From Septoria linicola (taxonomy: Eukaryota > Ascomycota > Dothideomycetes > Mycosphaerellales > Mycosphaerellaceae): a DNA stretch of 64,000 nt. Location of the stretch: NCBI GenBank assembly GCA_024114885.1, contig CP099419.1, positions 3,658,001-3,722,000 on the forward strand. The letters run 5' to 3'. Positions 31,630 through 42,699 of the stretch are shown piece by piece. How positions within the stretch are numbered: position 1 is the first letter of the stretch; each line of letters begins with the position of its first letter. Below the pieces are notes generated by a model that was not told the origin of the DNA, searched no databases, and saw only the letters and a program-made list of their open reading frames with translations. The position numbers were made by a program, and so were the translations under genes.

Positions 31630-34600
31630 CTATTGTAACATTCCCTCCAGCGACTCGCCTGTCACCTCTTCAATCTGCGTAATCCATCGCAGACATTCTC
31701 TCTCGACGACTCCCTCGTCATCCTCCTGTAACTCACTGATAAATGGCAACATCTCAGGCAGCGAGTTGAGCCAGTCGATGTGTAATCGCTCCGTGAGAGC
31801 CCGTTCAGTCTTGATCGCAGCCAGTCTGACCGCCGCATGCTCGCTGCGCATATGAGACATGATGAGAGCGTTCAGCGCCTTGTGATGTTCTTGGCTAGAA
31901 ACACAAGCTGCGAGCTCCGTGATTGCAGGTACCACGTGTGCATTCACATCATACGTCGGCGCCGCTGTCAGGAGCGACACGAGCGGTTTAAGGACAGTAT
32001 TAAAGTGAGCGGGCGATTGCCAGAAGCCATCCTGGTCATTAGAGAAATTACTCGTAAGGGCGTCGAGCACGAGGTTGAGCAGTTCCGCCTCCTGTCCGTT
32101 CGAAGAGGACAGCGAGGTGAGCAACGAAGCCGCATTCTCAAGGATGAAGCTTGCATAGCTTGTCACCAGACTCTTCAGCTGATCAAAGAGCACAAGTGAG
32201 AAGCTGTAAAGACTCGTGCAACGAAGGATGATGCCAGCTCTGTCCGCCTGGGATAGGGAGCTAATTGCCCATTCGCAGAATCGGATGAAAAATGGCCTGA
32301 GAGTAGCGTCGTTGAGCTTGAGTACCGTCTGCATTGCGGTGTCATTGACGAGGTCGTATAAAGATGCACTCTCATGCTCATCATCTGTTCCCATGATCTG
32401 GCGTCGCAGATCGAAAGCATGTAGCAAAGTCGTGAACAACAGTTGCGCATTCTGCGATATAGTGCTTTTCGTGTGATGCTGAACAGCAGCGTGCAAGGTG
32501 GCAACGTGGGTCTGTGCAGCTTCGGGTCCATCATCATTGGAGATCTTGACAACCTCTGCCCAAGTACGCTCCACAGAGCCAAACAAGTCGTTGGCCGACA
32601 CTTTGCGTGCCGCGAGTTGGGTAAATTGCTGTACAGCGTCCTCCACGTTCGTTTCGGCAGCGAGGACAAGGAGTCGGTCCAAGTACTTACCAGACAACAT
32701 CCACGGGATGTGGTCGAGTATAGCCATGGCGAAGCTGAACCCGGCTGCGAGCAATTCCAAGTCGGGCTCGTCATCCCCTTCGTGTACTGTGGCGTGCATG
32801 TAGCCAAGGATCGTGTCAAATGTCTTTGGAAGGATGGGTAGTATCTCGTCCCCAAGTACCTCAACCACACTAGCCAAGCACAAGATCGAGATGCGTCGCA
32901 AGTCATTATCTTTGTGTCCCAGAGCCGCAGTGCCGGCGATCTCCTGCGCAGCAGACATGACTGACGAGCGATCCGTCTTACCGAACTTGTCCGCAATGCG
33001 ATCGATGCAGGTGATAGCTGCGATTCTCGTCTTCACTGGCTGTTCTGCTGATACAAAGAGCGCACAGTTCGGCAGAACCTCAATGAACACTTTCTGCAAG
33101 ACAGCATCACCACGTCGTGCGCTCTCGACTCGCTGCTCGAGCGACCAAAACACTTGCTGTCTGATGTCGTCCGATCCGGTCTGCATAAGCATAGCACTAG
33201 ACTCGATGAAGTCGCTTGTAGGCATGAGGCCAAGGAGTGCTGTAAGGACGTTCGTGGCACTGTCCGACAGATCCTCAGTCTTTTTCAGCTGAAGATCCAG
33301 TTGCATTGTTTTCTCGAGAATGGTTGAGTAGGTGTTTTGTAATGCAGTGGCGGTGACGCCGCCTTTCTTCAGCTCTCTGGACAGCTTTCGACGGAGTGTT
33401 TCCTGGGACAGTGTACTGGCTAGACCCTCGAGGAGTACGATAGTTGAGTTCTTGGCTTGCTCCTGACTCTTTTCGCCGTATCCGAGAATCACATCGGCTA
33501 GTGTTCGCTTCGATTTCAAGGAATCAAAGACGAGATCCAAGTATGACTTGATGGCATTAAGCTCGGTGGTGGGCGCAAATTGATCTATCAACTCGGAGAT
33601 GAATGGAAGCACGCTTGTGTCCTCTGGGTAGCGCTCGATCAACATGGCCACAATCGCAAAGAGCGACTCATCTGCACCAAGCGTTTGCACCAGGTTTTGG
33701 AAGAGCCCCGCGCGTCGGTGCAGAGGGATGTGCTCAAAGGCAGCTGTGAAGCTCAGCAGTAGCTCAGCAGAACCAGTGATCAAGTCGCGACCTTTCTTCT
33801 TTAGCGAGGCAGCGAGCGGAGGTATGATTCGTGCTACCGTTTGATCAGTGACATGCGCGCTATAATCATCGCCTTGCTTCAAGATCGTGGAGCTCATGAA
33901 TGTGAAGAGCGGCATGACGCTGTGCAGGACGAGGTCCGGAGCCCAGGACGCAAGTGCGGACATCAGCAACAAAGATGACTGGTGTACTTGCGTGCTTGAC
34001 GTTGTTCTAACACAGTCGACGATGATGTCTGCACGAACAACAGATCGATCAACGTCCTTGCTCGGCGCGGCCTCGAGACCTTTGACGACCGAAAGCAAGT
34101 TGTTGATCAACAGGCCTTGAAGATACACAAGCTCAGAATCCACCAGAGCCTTGTAGTGCTGCAACTCGCTGAGCATGTAGAACAGTCCTTTTAGCAGCTG
34201 TGCATGGTGCTCTGGTTTAGCACCTTCAACAAGCTCTAGCACGATGGTAATGCGGCGGATGGCGGCGTTAAGCTTTGCTTTGTCGATGCTAGCCAGTTTG
34301 AAGGCATCCGATGTTCTACTAGTGCGTTGCTTCTTCGCTGGAGTTGGCTGACCCTGCAATTGCGAGACACTTGGAAGACTTTCGACAATGTGCACCAGGG
34401 TTTCAGTAGACAATGAGAGACTTCGCAGCGACTCAACTGCTTGAGCCTGCGTTTCTTCGGCCGTTTCTTCTTCTGCCAAGGCCGTTGTGAGAAGCCAGTC
34501 GGTCAGCTCAGTCTGGGAATTGACCTTCATGCTACGCCACAGCTGGGCCAGGCGAATGAACCCGTAGTGAGTCTGTGTATCGCCCAATGCTCCTGCTGCA

Positions 34601-36966
34601 AGCTCCTTCAGGAAGTTGAGCTCTTCGCCGCTTCGATGTGTGACATTACCGATTAGAGCCTTGCATAGTTGTGCATTGTCCTTGAACATGACAGGAGACC
34701 CTGCTTCATTGAGCACATCTCTGATGTAGGGCAGAAGTATCTGGATGCGTGTAGCTGATCCGGCAATCTTTCCGACCCTGCTGAGGATATCGAGCAGGCA
34801 GAGCTTGACGCGGAGCACGGGCGTCACGGGCACGTGGGACGCAAGTGTCGCGTATATGCTTGCGCGCAGAGATTGTTTCAGCTCTTTGCGGTCGTTCTTG
34901 ATCGGCGCTGCGTTCGCATTGATAGTGCTGGCAAGGTGTTGCGTAATGTACTTTTGATCAATGATACAGTCCTCGAGTACCGGAACAAGACATTCCGCAA
35001 AGAACTTGTGAGCATCAGCCGAAGGGAGCCATTGCACATCACCACCATGGTTGGCGTAGAATGTGGACTTTGCCCAGATCGTGACTTCCTTCAATTTCTT
35101 GACATCGATCAGGTCGTGCAGCGCAACACAAGCCTGAGCTGCTACGCTGCGCACGGCCTTCACAGGATCAGCAAGTGCTGTGATGATGTAGGGTAACAAT
35201 GCCTGCATGTCTAGGGATTGCTCGCCTTTGTGAGCTTGACCAAGCAGCTCACGCGTAATTTGCAGAGCCTTAACGCGCACCGTGGCAGTCGCATCACTGG
35301 TCCAAGTGTGCGCGAAGAAGCTAAGCGTTGTTGGCCGCTTTGTACAGGCACTTTTCGAAAGAGAGGGTAGGTTGAGGTACGAGGTGAGATCCTGTCTTGA
35401 TGGTAGAGCCTGTTGGAATGCGGCACAGTACGCCTCAAATGTAGTTCTCTCGTTCCAGTCCAGAAAGGAGAAGTCTTTGGTTGTCAGACTAGGCAAGTTG
35501 TCGAACGAAGCTCGACTGCTGGATGAGTCCTCTTCGGCCTTGACATCCAGAAGCATCTGCTCGTTCTCGTCGTCCTCGTCCGCTGCAGTGGCGGTCAGAC
35601 GTAGCGAGAGGTCTGCGTCTACTCCTGCCAGGTCAACCTTCGCTCGCTGCGAAGCAATCTGCAGCACTTGTGACACACGCTCTTCTTCAGCGCAGCGCGA
35701 AAGAATAGCCACTAGCTGTTGTCTGCCATTGGCATCGGCGCCAGCTGCTGAGAGGTCCGATACTGTGTTCAATGCATTCTCTAGAAGGAACACAGCGTGC
35801 GATTCCGGTAGCATCTCCGAGCTCACAACGTCCGTCAATAGCTGGATTGCTCGGGGGTCCTGCTTGCTCTTGACACGATCGATTGCTCCCAAAGCGAAGC
35901 CTGTGAGCAATTTCTCCACTCTACATTTTGCTCCAATCTGCTCGATGAGCGCCAACGAATCGTCCTGGTTCAAAAGAGCCTGTAATGTGCCTCTGGAGAT
36001 GGCTAAATGTTCTTTTTCCTCTGCGAGCACTGACAGACAGGTCATGCCGTCCTCAATTGTCTGGTCGGTCCACCCGCTAGCCACAGCTTCCATCAGCGCA
36101 TTCAACGCAGCCTCACTGAGGTCTGCTTTGGTGGCCATAATCGTCATGACCATGCAAGAGCCCAGGTAGAGCTCTGGCACGCCTTGCATGCTCAGTGCGC
36201 CTCGCAGCACGGGCAGCACTTTCGTGAGCATGTCTTCCTCCTTCTGCCTGCGGACCTCTTTCCTTCCCGATCGAGATGTGTCGATCATGTTGTTGACAGC
36301 CTGCGCGGTGACGCTTGCCCAGAATCCCAACAGCAACGGCTGCTGATACTTGAGCTTCGCAACCCCCAGGACATACTGGCTGAAAGCTGTGAAGAAGGCA
36401 GATTGGTTGCTCGCGGTGGCCACAATGGCATGTCGAGGTGGACTCTGCAGCGATGTGACATATGGGTGGAGGAAGCTGAAGTTGGGTGGCAGCTGTTCCG
36501 GCAGGATCGACATCAGCGTTGGGAAGATGTGCGAGGCGTGGTATGGCAGGAAGGTGAACAAGACAGCTTCCGTGTTGTATTCCTGGACTCGAAATCGCCG
36601 GACCAGCCACTCCATCGCCTTCATGGCCGGCTTGAGCAGCAGTCGTCCTCCCAGCAAACCCAGAAAGCGGACCACCACCGCGTCCAGCTCTGCATTTTCC
36701 TGAGCCGTCATGCTCGTGCGCTCCTCGGTTTTGCTCTGCTCGCTGAACAGATTGCGCGCATACGGCTTGAAGCGCTTGTCCAGCTCGCACAGCTCATCGA
36801 AGCCCTCGCGACATAGCTGGAAGATGCTGTCGAACTTTTGTGTCGCTGCATCTCGCGGCTCGAACAGCAGCGATTTGCTGTGGCGTGCCTTTTGAGCCTT
36901 GAGATCGAGCTGATGAGTGCTGTTGGCCGCAATCGCAGCCAACTGCTGCTGAAGTGCTGTCGCCAT
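31630..36966 (-). CDS. UTP10: U3 snoRNA-associated protein Utp10 (HEATR1), SSU processome
   Basis: Intronless frame of 1778 residues, the longest in the window. It starts MATALQQQLAAIAANSTHQL with KAQKARHSKSLLFEP, the hallmark N-terminus of fungal Utp10. The body is a continuous array of HEAT-like helical pairs; an N-terminal U3 snoRNP10-type region (about 230-350) and a C-terminal BP28CT-like region (about 1450-1600) are expected and consistent with the helices seen. Utp10 is part of the t-UTP/UtpA complex that binds the nascent pre-rRNA 5' external spacer in the nucleolus and supports rDNA transcription and 18S processing. Length is in the family range. It is divergent from NRDE2 with 240 bp between the starts. 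Confidence 0.9.
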   Translation of the reverse strand: MATALQQQLAAIAANSTHQLDLKAQKARHSKSLLFEPRDAATQKFDSIFQLCREGFDELCELDKRFKPYARNLFSEQSKTEERTSMTAQENAELDAVVVRFLGLLGGRLLLKPAMKAMEWLVRRFRVQEYNTEAVLFTFLPYHASHIFPTLMSILPEQLPPNFSFLHPYVTSLQSPPRHAIVATASNQSAFFTAFSQYVLGVAKLKYQQPLLLGFWASVTAQAVNNMIDTSRSGRKEVRRQKEEDMLTKVLPVLRGALSMQGVPELYLGSCMVMTIMATKADLSEAALNALMEAVASGWTDQTIEDGMTCLSVLAEEKEHLAISRGTLQALLNQDDSLALIEQIGAKCRVEKLLTGFALGAIDRVKSKQDPRAIQLLTDVVSSEMLPESHAVFLLENALNTVSDLSAAGADANGRQQLVAILSRCAEEERVSQVLQIASQRAKVDLAGVDADLSLRLTATAADEDDENEQMLLDVKAEEDSSSSRASFDNLPSLTTKDFSFLDWNERTTFEAYCAAFQQALPSRQDLTSYLNLPSLSKSACTKRPTTLSFFAHTWTSDATATVRVKALQITRELLGQAHKGEQSLDMQALLPYIITALADPVKAVRSVAAQACVALHDLIDVKKLKEVTIWAKSTFYANHGGDVQWLPSADAHKFFAECLVPVLEDCIIDQKYITQHLASTINANAAPIKNDRKELKQSLRASIYATLASHVPVTPVLRVKLCLLDILSRVGKIAGSATRIQILLPYIRDVLNEAGSPVMFKDNAQLCKALIGNVTHRSGEELNFLKELAAGALGDTQTHYGFIRLAQLWRSMKVNSQTELTDWLLTTALAEEETAEETQAQAVESLRSLSLSTETLVHIVESLPSVSQLQGQPTPAKKQRTSRTSDAFKLASIDKAKLNAAIRRITIVLELVEGAKPEHHAQLLKGLFYMLSELQHYKALVDSELVYLQGLLINNLLSVVKGLEAAPSKDVDRSVVRADIIVDCVRTTSSTQVHQSSLLLMSALASWAPDLVLHSVMPLFTFMSSTILKQGDDYSAHVTDQTVARIIPPLAASLKKKGRDLITGSAELLLSFTAAFEHIPLHRRAGLFQNLVQTLGADESLFAIVAMLIERYPEDTSVLPFISELIDQFAPTTELNAIKSYLDLVFDSLKSKRTLADVILGYGEKSQEQAKNSTIVLLEGLASTLSQETLRRKLSRELKKGGVTATALQNTYSTILEKTMQLDLQLKKTEDLSDSATNVLTALLGLMPTSDFIESSAMLMQTGSDDIRQQVFWSLEQRVESARRGDAVLQKVFIEVLPNCALFVSAEQPVKTRIAAITCIDRIADKFGKTDRSSVMSAAQEIAGTAALGHKDNDLRRISILCLASVVEVLGDEILPILPKTFDTILGYMHATVHEGDDEPDLELLAAGFSFAMAILDHIPWMLSGKYLDRLLVLAAETNVEDAVQQFTQLAARKVSANDLFGSVERTWAEVVKISNDDGPEAAQTHVATLHAAVQHHTKSTISQNAQLLFTTLLHAFDLRRQIMGTDDEHESASLYDLVNDTAMQTVLKLNDATLRPFFIRFCEWAISSLSQADRAGIILRCTSLYSFSLVLFDQLKSLVTSYASFILENAASLLTSLSSSNGQEAELLNLVLDALTSNFSNDQDGFWQSPAHFNTVLKPLVSLLTAAPTYDVNAHVVPAITELAACVSSQEHHKALNALIMSHMRSEHAAVRLAAIKTERALTERLHIDWLNSLPEMLPFISELQEDDEGVVERECLRWITQIEEVTGESLEGMLQ

Positions 36967-37206
36967 CGCTCCTGCAGCTTCTCCCTTGTGCTGCTGCTCT
37001 TGACCTCGAGACAGGCGTGGTTGTCTTGTCGTGCAGACCCAGCTTGCTGAACTCTGTGAACTTTTTCGAGATCGGTCCCCGGACTTCCCAATTAGGGGTA
37101 GCCGTGCTGGCCGCGTCCAACTTCACACGCGACAATCACCTTTGGTTTGTTCCTCAGGTAAGTCTCCAGATACGATCTGGTAATTTCTGGCACTGACCTC
37201 ATCTAG
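36967..37206. promoter_or_regulatory. Compact bidirectional promoter UTP10 / NRDE2
   Basis: Only 240 bp separate the ATG of UTP10 (minus) from that of NRDE2 (plus). The plus side contains a probable 5'-UTR intron at 37158-37206, listed separately, so the actual promoter is about 190 bp or less. Confidence 0.5.
37158..37206 (+). other. Probable 5'-UTR intron of NRDE2
   Basis: CAG|GTAAGT at the 5' end, a CACTGAC branch-like site and ATCTAG at the 3' end, 49 nt in all. The acceptor AG directly abuts the NRDE2 ATG at 37207. The upstream frame is open in phase but has no ATG, so the first exon appears non-coding. Confidence 0.55.
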
Positions 37207-40200
37207 ATGCAGAAGTCGGTCGCACCCAGATTCGGCAGCTTCAAGCCTAAGCCGAAGAAGAAGGCGGACGATGAGCCACAAGACGAGCCGTCGACGCGCG
37301 ACGTGAAGCGACATAAAAGCCATAGTAGCCGCGAGGACGATCGGAGGCATTCTGACGGACGAGAAAGGCGTCACAAGTCTCGCAGCAGTCATTACGAAAG
37401 CATTGATAGCCATCGAGAGCGTGAACTTCCTCAACACCGAGACCGCCAAGACCGCCGTGGAGGCCGTCACAAACGTAAGCTCAGAGAACAGACTACGGTC
37501 AGGGCCAGCTCATGGTCAAGATGTAGTGTTCATCGACTCGTAGCGGACCTGATGAAAGTGACTCTTGAGACGCGTGCTAACACTCATCAGGGAGCCCGGA
37601 TCAACACAAGGACGATGTCAGCGACAGATACAGTGCCTTGGGTACTGAGATCAAGGTGAACAACGATGCCGAGGAGTCAGAATGGTTTCTCGTTGATCGA
37701 CGAGGCGATGCCAAGAATGTCGAATTCCAATCGCTTCATCGGTACTCTGTCCCTGCTTATCGGCGCATTGGGTACGGTAACGTGATTGGGACGAACAGTC
37801 AATTGAAGATCGATCGCGAGGCCAGCACTGATAAAGAAATATGTCTCATGAATGTACGGAAAAGACCTAGTGCAAAGGTTGCTCGACTTCTCACTTCCAA
37901 GCACGGCCGCAGCCGGGAAAGTCATTATCGATTCATCATACCTCAAAGGGGCCTTACAACCGATCATCATGAATCGCGGAGTGACTTTATTGACTTGCGC
38001 TCTTCGCGTAAAAGGCGAAATTCGGAAGAACCAGAACCAGACGCAGTAGATTATCGTTCACTTGAAGGAAAGGCAAAGGCTCAACTCGAGGATGATGACT
38101 TGGCTTCTACGTCAGGCTCAGACGTTGACGATATCGATCATGCTGGGGATCTGGCTGCTCGAAAGCACAACGCTATACTATCCAAACAGACCAAGGCCGA
38201 CCCACAAGATGCGAACTTGTGGCTGGCGCTTATTGAGCATCAAGCACAACTTGTGCGGCCAGGCAAAGATCTGCCCACGTTTACATCTTCGGAAAGGCGC
38301 ACTTTGGCAGACCTCAGACTGTCAATGGTTGGAGAAGCCCTGGGTCACATCACTCGAGGTATGTCTGGCCACGAGCGATTATTACTCGTCAAGCTCAACG
38401 AGGGGAGCTTCATTTGGGACATTAGGAAGCGCAACGCGCAGTGGGAAGACACACTCAAACTATGCCCATCTAGCACGTTGCTATGGACCAGATACCTCGA
38501 CCATATTCAAGACAGCGCCAACGGCTTTCGGTTCGAGACTTGCAGAGATGCGTACTTGAAGTGCTTAGCCATACTGGCGAATGCAGCCAAAGCAGCAGTT
38601 GTGGACGATTTGGCTCCAATTTGCGAGGCTCAAATTTACATCGTGCTCCGCTACACATCATTTGCGAGAGATGCCGGTTATAGTGAGCTTTCGACTGCGA
38701 TTTGGCAAGCCTTGCTAGAGTGGAGCTTTCATATGCCGCTGGATCTTCAACACGCCACGTTTGATGATCGTATAAGCTCATTTGAAGCTTATTGGGACAG
38801 CGAATGTCCCCGGGTCGGCGAGCAGCAAGCGTGTAGCTGGGCAGACTTTCACATCAATGGTGCGGTCAATATTCGCAAGCCTGAGACTGCGTCCGTGCCG
38901 AGCCTAACAAGCACAACGCTCAGCGAAGTAGTGACGAGGGAAACTGAGTCAAGCAAGATGCTATTCCTGCCGACCACCGCAGATGATGATGCTGCGGTTG
39001 AAGATCCTTTCCGATGTGTTCTGTTCTCGGACACCCACGAAGTTTTGGAACTTTGTGACGCCCTCAGAGAATCTGGCCAGAGCGTTCTGCAGGCCATGCT
39101 TCAGTTCTTCGCCCTGCCGGCGATACCGTCTGAGACGGGCCTGATGATAGACAGCATATCGTGGTCTCGAGATCCGCATCTGGCTCGTACCGTCTGTTTC
39201 ACCGGCTCCACAAAGAGCGAGTCTTCTCATACTGCGATTTCGTCGAGGCGTGAGACAACGGAGACAATATTTGGTGACTGGTTCCCAGCGAGCTTCCCAG
39301 CCATCGACTTAGTTGACAGAGTATTGGAGCAACTCCTGGCTACACGCTTCGACGATGCATTGGCTGAGTACGCCCTTGCCTACAAATACTGCTACTTCAG
39401 ACAGGAAGCGCCAAGAGCTGCGAAGAAACTACTCAAGGATCACCCCGCCAGTCTACATCTCTACAATGCGTATGCCGTTCTCCTCGCCCTCGCCGGTAAA
39501 GGCCGCGAACTGCAGAAACCGCTGCAGATTTGGTCTACTTCTGTTCACATGAGGTCGAGCCTGCCTACAGAAGAACAAGACAATGTCATTTTCCTTTGGC
39601 ATAGTCGGCTCCTCTGTCTCGCAAGGCATACGCACGATGGCCGTGCCACTCTAGCAAGTCTCATGACTATTTGTGAGACAAGCGGCGACGCGAACACGAA
39701 ACAGCTCAGAGTTCAACGCGAGCTTGAAAGTGGTTTCGATCGAATGCAGCTTGCTGGGAAATATGTCCATGCATCACTATACGCGGACTTGCTCGGTTGG
39801 CTCGCTTATCTCACCTCGCAGAAGCCAATCGACTCAGCGCTAAGTACATACCAGAAGTACGCAGACTTGCTCTCTTCTGCTAGCGCTTCACTTGGCTTGG
39901 AGCATCTACTTCAGCACAAAGCAAGACTGCTACATCATCACATCTCACAAAAACGCCTTTTTAAGCCAGCGACATTGCGCAGCGAGCTTGAGGCCGATCG
40001 TGCACGCTTCCCAAGCAACAGCGAGCTACTCGCACTACGTGATAAGCTCAGTTATCGAGACCGTCTGCGAGAACTCGTAAAGCCTACGACACTGACCGCG
40101 ACCGAACCAGAAAACATTGTGCAGTGGTCGCACAAACTCGCAGAAGAGCTCCGGCGTGTATCAGATCTATCATCCTCCGGCGCCACTAAGAACAACGTCC

Positions 40201-40532
40201 GCGCTCACTTCGTCAATGCCGTCGCGTCGCCTGACAGCGCGATCAAGCACGCGCCAGCATTATGGATGCTATGGTTGACATGGGAACATAGCCTCGTCGC
40301 CGAAAGCAGTTCCAAGACACACAGGGTCGAAGTTCTGCGAAAGACGAAGCAGGTCCATCTCGATGGACTAAGGCATATCCCTTGGCACAAAGACTTTCTT
40401 CTCAAGGGATTAGAGATGTTCACATCATGTGCAGCTGAGGATAGGGCTGCTGTTGTGAGCGATGCGGAGCTAAGACAGTGGTGGGAAGTCATGTTGGAGA
40501 GAGGACTGAGAGTAAGACATGAGGTTGAGTGA
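37207..40532 (+). CDS. NRDE2: NRDE-2 family protein (nuclear RNA surveillance / RNAi)
   Basis: Two coding exons, 37207-37474 and 37591-40532, with a 116-nt intron (donor GTAAGC, branch GCTAAC, acceptor CAG); 1069 residues. The N-terminus has APRFGSFKPKPKKK then a Ser/Arg/His-rich stretch. After the junction come EWFLVDRRGDAKNVEFQSLH and RYSVPAYRRIGYGNVIG, typical of fungal NRDE2. From about residue 215 the NRDE-2 domain starts (DPQDANLWLALIEHQAQLV), followed by HAT-like half-TPR repeats to the end (SSTLLWTRYLDHIQ, PASLHLYNAYAVLLALAGKG, ALWMLWLTWEH). Homologues bind the Mtr4/exosome system and spliceosomal RNPs; in worms and fission yeast they act in nuclear silencing. It shares a short divergent promoter with UTP10. 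Confidence 0.85.
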
Positions 40533-41059
40533 GAGGGAAATTGAGCTTGGCAGAGCATTGAGGGTCGCGACGATTCATACAAACTAGCTGTGCTCCGTGC
40601 TCCATGGACGCTGCTATAAAGTTCACGTGGAGCATGATACTGAGATGAACGTCCGTTGGATGTTCAGAAAGCTGAATGAGCAAAATGCCAGCCCTGTCCA
40701 GGCGTCGAGAAGGCTTGCAGACGACGACTTGTGCAGATTGAGCAGGCGGTACCGCCGTATCGATGTGTACACGATCAGGTGAGTTGTGTGCTATGATGAT
40801 GATGCTGGTCAACTACATTCCAGCCCTACCTTGTGTGAAGAAATCGACCCAAGCTGGATATGGTACACTGAACCCTAAAAAGGAGTCCGCCATGCTGACC
40901 AGCACAATCTACCAAGACTCTCGCACCGAGCGGCCTCGAGAATTGAGACTCATTTATATTATGCACACATTCTCGCAGCACTAGTCGTCGCAGTCTACGG
41001 GATCTACCTCAAAGCACCACATCAACAAAAATCAGAAATTATCCGCCACAGAATCCGCC
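40533..41059. other. Intergenic, about 530 bp
   Basis: Between NRDE2 and the first zinc-binding paralogue. No gene or repeat recognised. A TATATTATG stretch near 40955-40963 lies about 100 bp before the ATG and could be a core promoter element. Confidence 0.3.
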
Positions 41060-41680
41060 ATGTCCATATCAGACTACATCACAGCGGCCAACACCTACCG
41101 AAAACACCTCACCCGCAGCTTGGGCCGAACTCCCGCCCCAGCAAAAGAATGCACGCTCTGCTTCACCACAAAACCCTACACAGCCTTCCCTCGAACCAAC
41201 GACATTCCCAAACCCTGCCGCAACTGCATTCTCCCCTCCGCCAACGCCTGCTGCAAGGACTGCCTCAAATCCTCCCTCGCAGTCCAAGTCCAAAGCAAAC
41301 ACCCTCGCCAAATCTCCTGCCCGCAATGCCCCAATATCTGGAATTGGATGTCCGTCATGATCATATTCGGCGATAGTGATCTTGGCAAACAGAGGAAGCG
41401 ACATTACATCGCGAGGCTCGTGGCCTTCGATAAATTGGCGCAGACGTTGTCGTTGTTGATACAGCAGGAATCGAGGCTGTGTCCGCATTGTGCCAGGGCA
41501 TTCCAGAGGAGGGCTGGGTGTGGCAGGATGAGGTGTGGGGTGTGTTGTGGGTGGTTTGTGTTTGGGGAGACGGTTTCGGTGGAGGAGGCGCATAAGGCGT
41601 GGGTGGAGGGGAGCCAGGGGAGGAAAAAGGAAAAGGGAAAGGCGAATGCGAGGGTTGATGGTAGTGGTTCTGATGTCTGA
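41060..41680 (+). CDS. RING/IBR-like zinc-binding protein, paralogue A
   Basis: Intronless, 206 residues. The N-terminal half has a RING-like Cys set, ECTLCFTTKPYTAF, PCRNCILPSANACCKDCL and ISCPQCPNIW. The C-terminal half has LCPHCARAFQRRAGCGRMRC with GVCCGWFVFG, the IBR/RING2-like set. The spacing is that of RING-between-RING proteins in reduced form, which act in ubiquitin transfer, but the IBR catalytic cysteine cannot be assigned safely. The C-terminus is a Lys/Gly-rich tail. Paralogue B follows 300 bp downstream on the same strand with the same domain order, so this is an old tandem duplication. The first 300 bp are very C-rich at third positions and the last 150 bp G-rich. Family likely, activity unproven. 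Confidence 0.6.
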   Translation: MSISDYITAANTYRKHLTRSLGRTPAPAKECTLCFTTKPYTAFPRTNDIPKPCRNCILPSANACCKDCLKSSLAVQVQSKHPRQISCPQCPNIWNWMSVMIIFGDSDLGKQRKRHYIARLVAFDKLAQTLSLLIQQESRLCPHCARAFQRRAGCGRMRCGVCCGWFVFGETVSVEEAHKAWVEGSQGRKKEKGKANARVDGSGSDV

Positions 41681-41980
41681 GCTTTTTGGACGATGTCGAG
41701 AATGTTGGCATATGAATGTAGCGTTGGTGTTCGGGCGCTTCAGTACCACTTCCTCTCGCTACATGTGCATCCTCAAGCCACATCGCATTTTGGCATCCCT
41801 GTACGATTAGCATGTGATGCTCCCGCCAGGATGGATGTAGCTATGCCTGAGGCGAAAAGCGCCAGCAGGACATTTCAGCCTCGTCCGAGCTTCGAAGCTC
41901 TCACTTCTGGTTTTATCGCGTGACTGTGTCGAATAAATCCTTTCTTTTCACTTCTGAGGTCCGTGAAAATCTGATCGAGT
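41681..41980. other. Spacer between tandem paralogues
   Basis: Exactly 300 bp, probably paralogue A terminator and paralogue B promoter. No other feature seen. Confidence 0.3.
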
Positions 41981-42699
41981 ATGGCAAAAGAGGCCACGTC
42001 CCATGCACGCAAGAATGCCAAGCTTCGAGACCTAGTGTCATGCTGGTCAAACCTACTCCCGCATCGGCCAAGAAAGGAGTGCCAAATCTGCTGTGAGGAA
42101 AAGCTGGTCAAAGCATTTGGGAAGACCAAACAGCTACCATATGACTGTCGCTCGCATTTGCGCAGCATTTGCAGAAGTTGTATTGCCTTATCGCTAAGCG
42201 CACAGCTTGACAGCAAGCCGCTGTTGGCGGTTGGCTGCCCGCAATGTACGGCACCTTGGGCTAAGAACCATCTCATGTCTCTGCTCGCATCGAAAGATAG
42301 AAAGCGGTATCAACGACTCGATGCGAACGCACAAAGGCGTGCATTCATCCCTGCCAAGCACAACATGCCAGAGCCTCCGACACTGGATCTCTTGCTGGAG
42401 TCCGGAGCAAGATTGTGTCCTTGGTGCCAGTTTCCATTCATCAAAGATGGTCAGTGGAGCAGATATGTGTACTTTCGTAACACTTGCTAACTTAAGTCTG
42501 GGCGCCAGGTGGCTGCGACTATATGAGCTGTGAGTAATGCACTGTGTGAAATGGATGAGCAGCTACTGATCAATGAGCAGGCCCAAAGTGTAATAAGGGC
42601 TTCGCGTTGAGCTACGCTTTCGTACTGGAGGACGGTCGAGGTCGCAGAGCCCAAGACGTGGCTGATGAGAGTGTGAACGATGGTGAACGACCCGACTAA
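41981..42699 (+). CDS. RING/IBR-like zinc-binding protein, paralogue B, with a 21-nt microexon
   Basis: Three exons: 41981-42449, 42509-42529 (21 nt) and 42581-42699; introns of 59 and 51 nt are GT-AG. Phases close to give 202 residues. The N-terminal set reads ECQICCEEKLVKAF, ICRSCIALSLSAQ and VGCPQCTAPW. The C-terminal set is spread over the exons: LCPWCQFPFIKD (exon 1), GCDYMS (microexon), CPKCNKGFALSY (exon 3). Without the microexon the zinc site loses its G-C-D-Y-M-S link, so the model is well supported by the motif. The order matches paralogue A, which has no introns. A RING-between-RING-like ubiquitin-ligase role is possible but only inferred. Confidence 0.65.

Noticed and set aside
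35282..36816. Plus-strand frames opposite UTP10
   Set aside because: They are shadows of an intact 1778-residue housekeeping frame; Ser/Arg-rich translations with no features.
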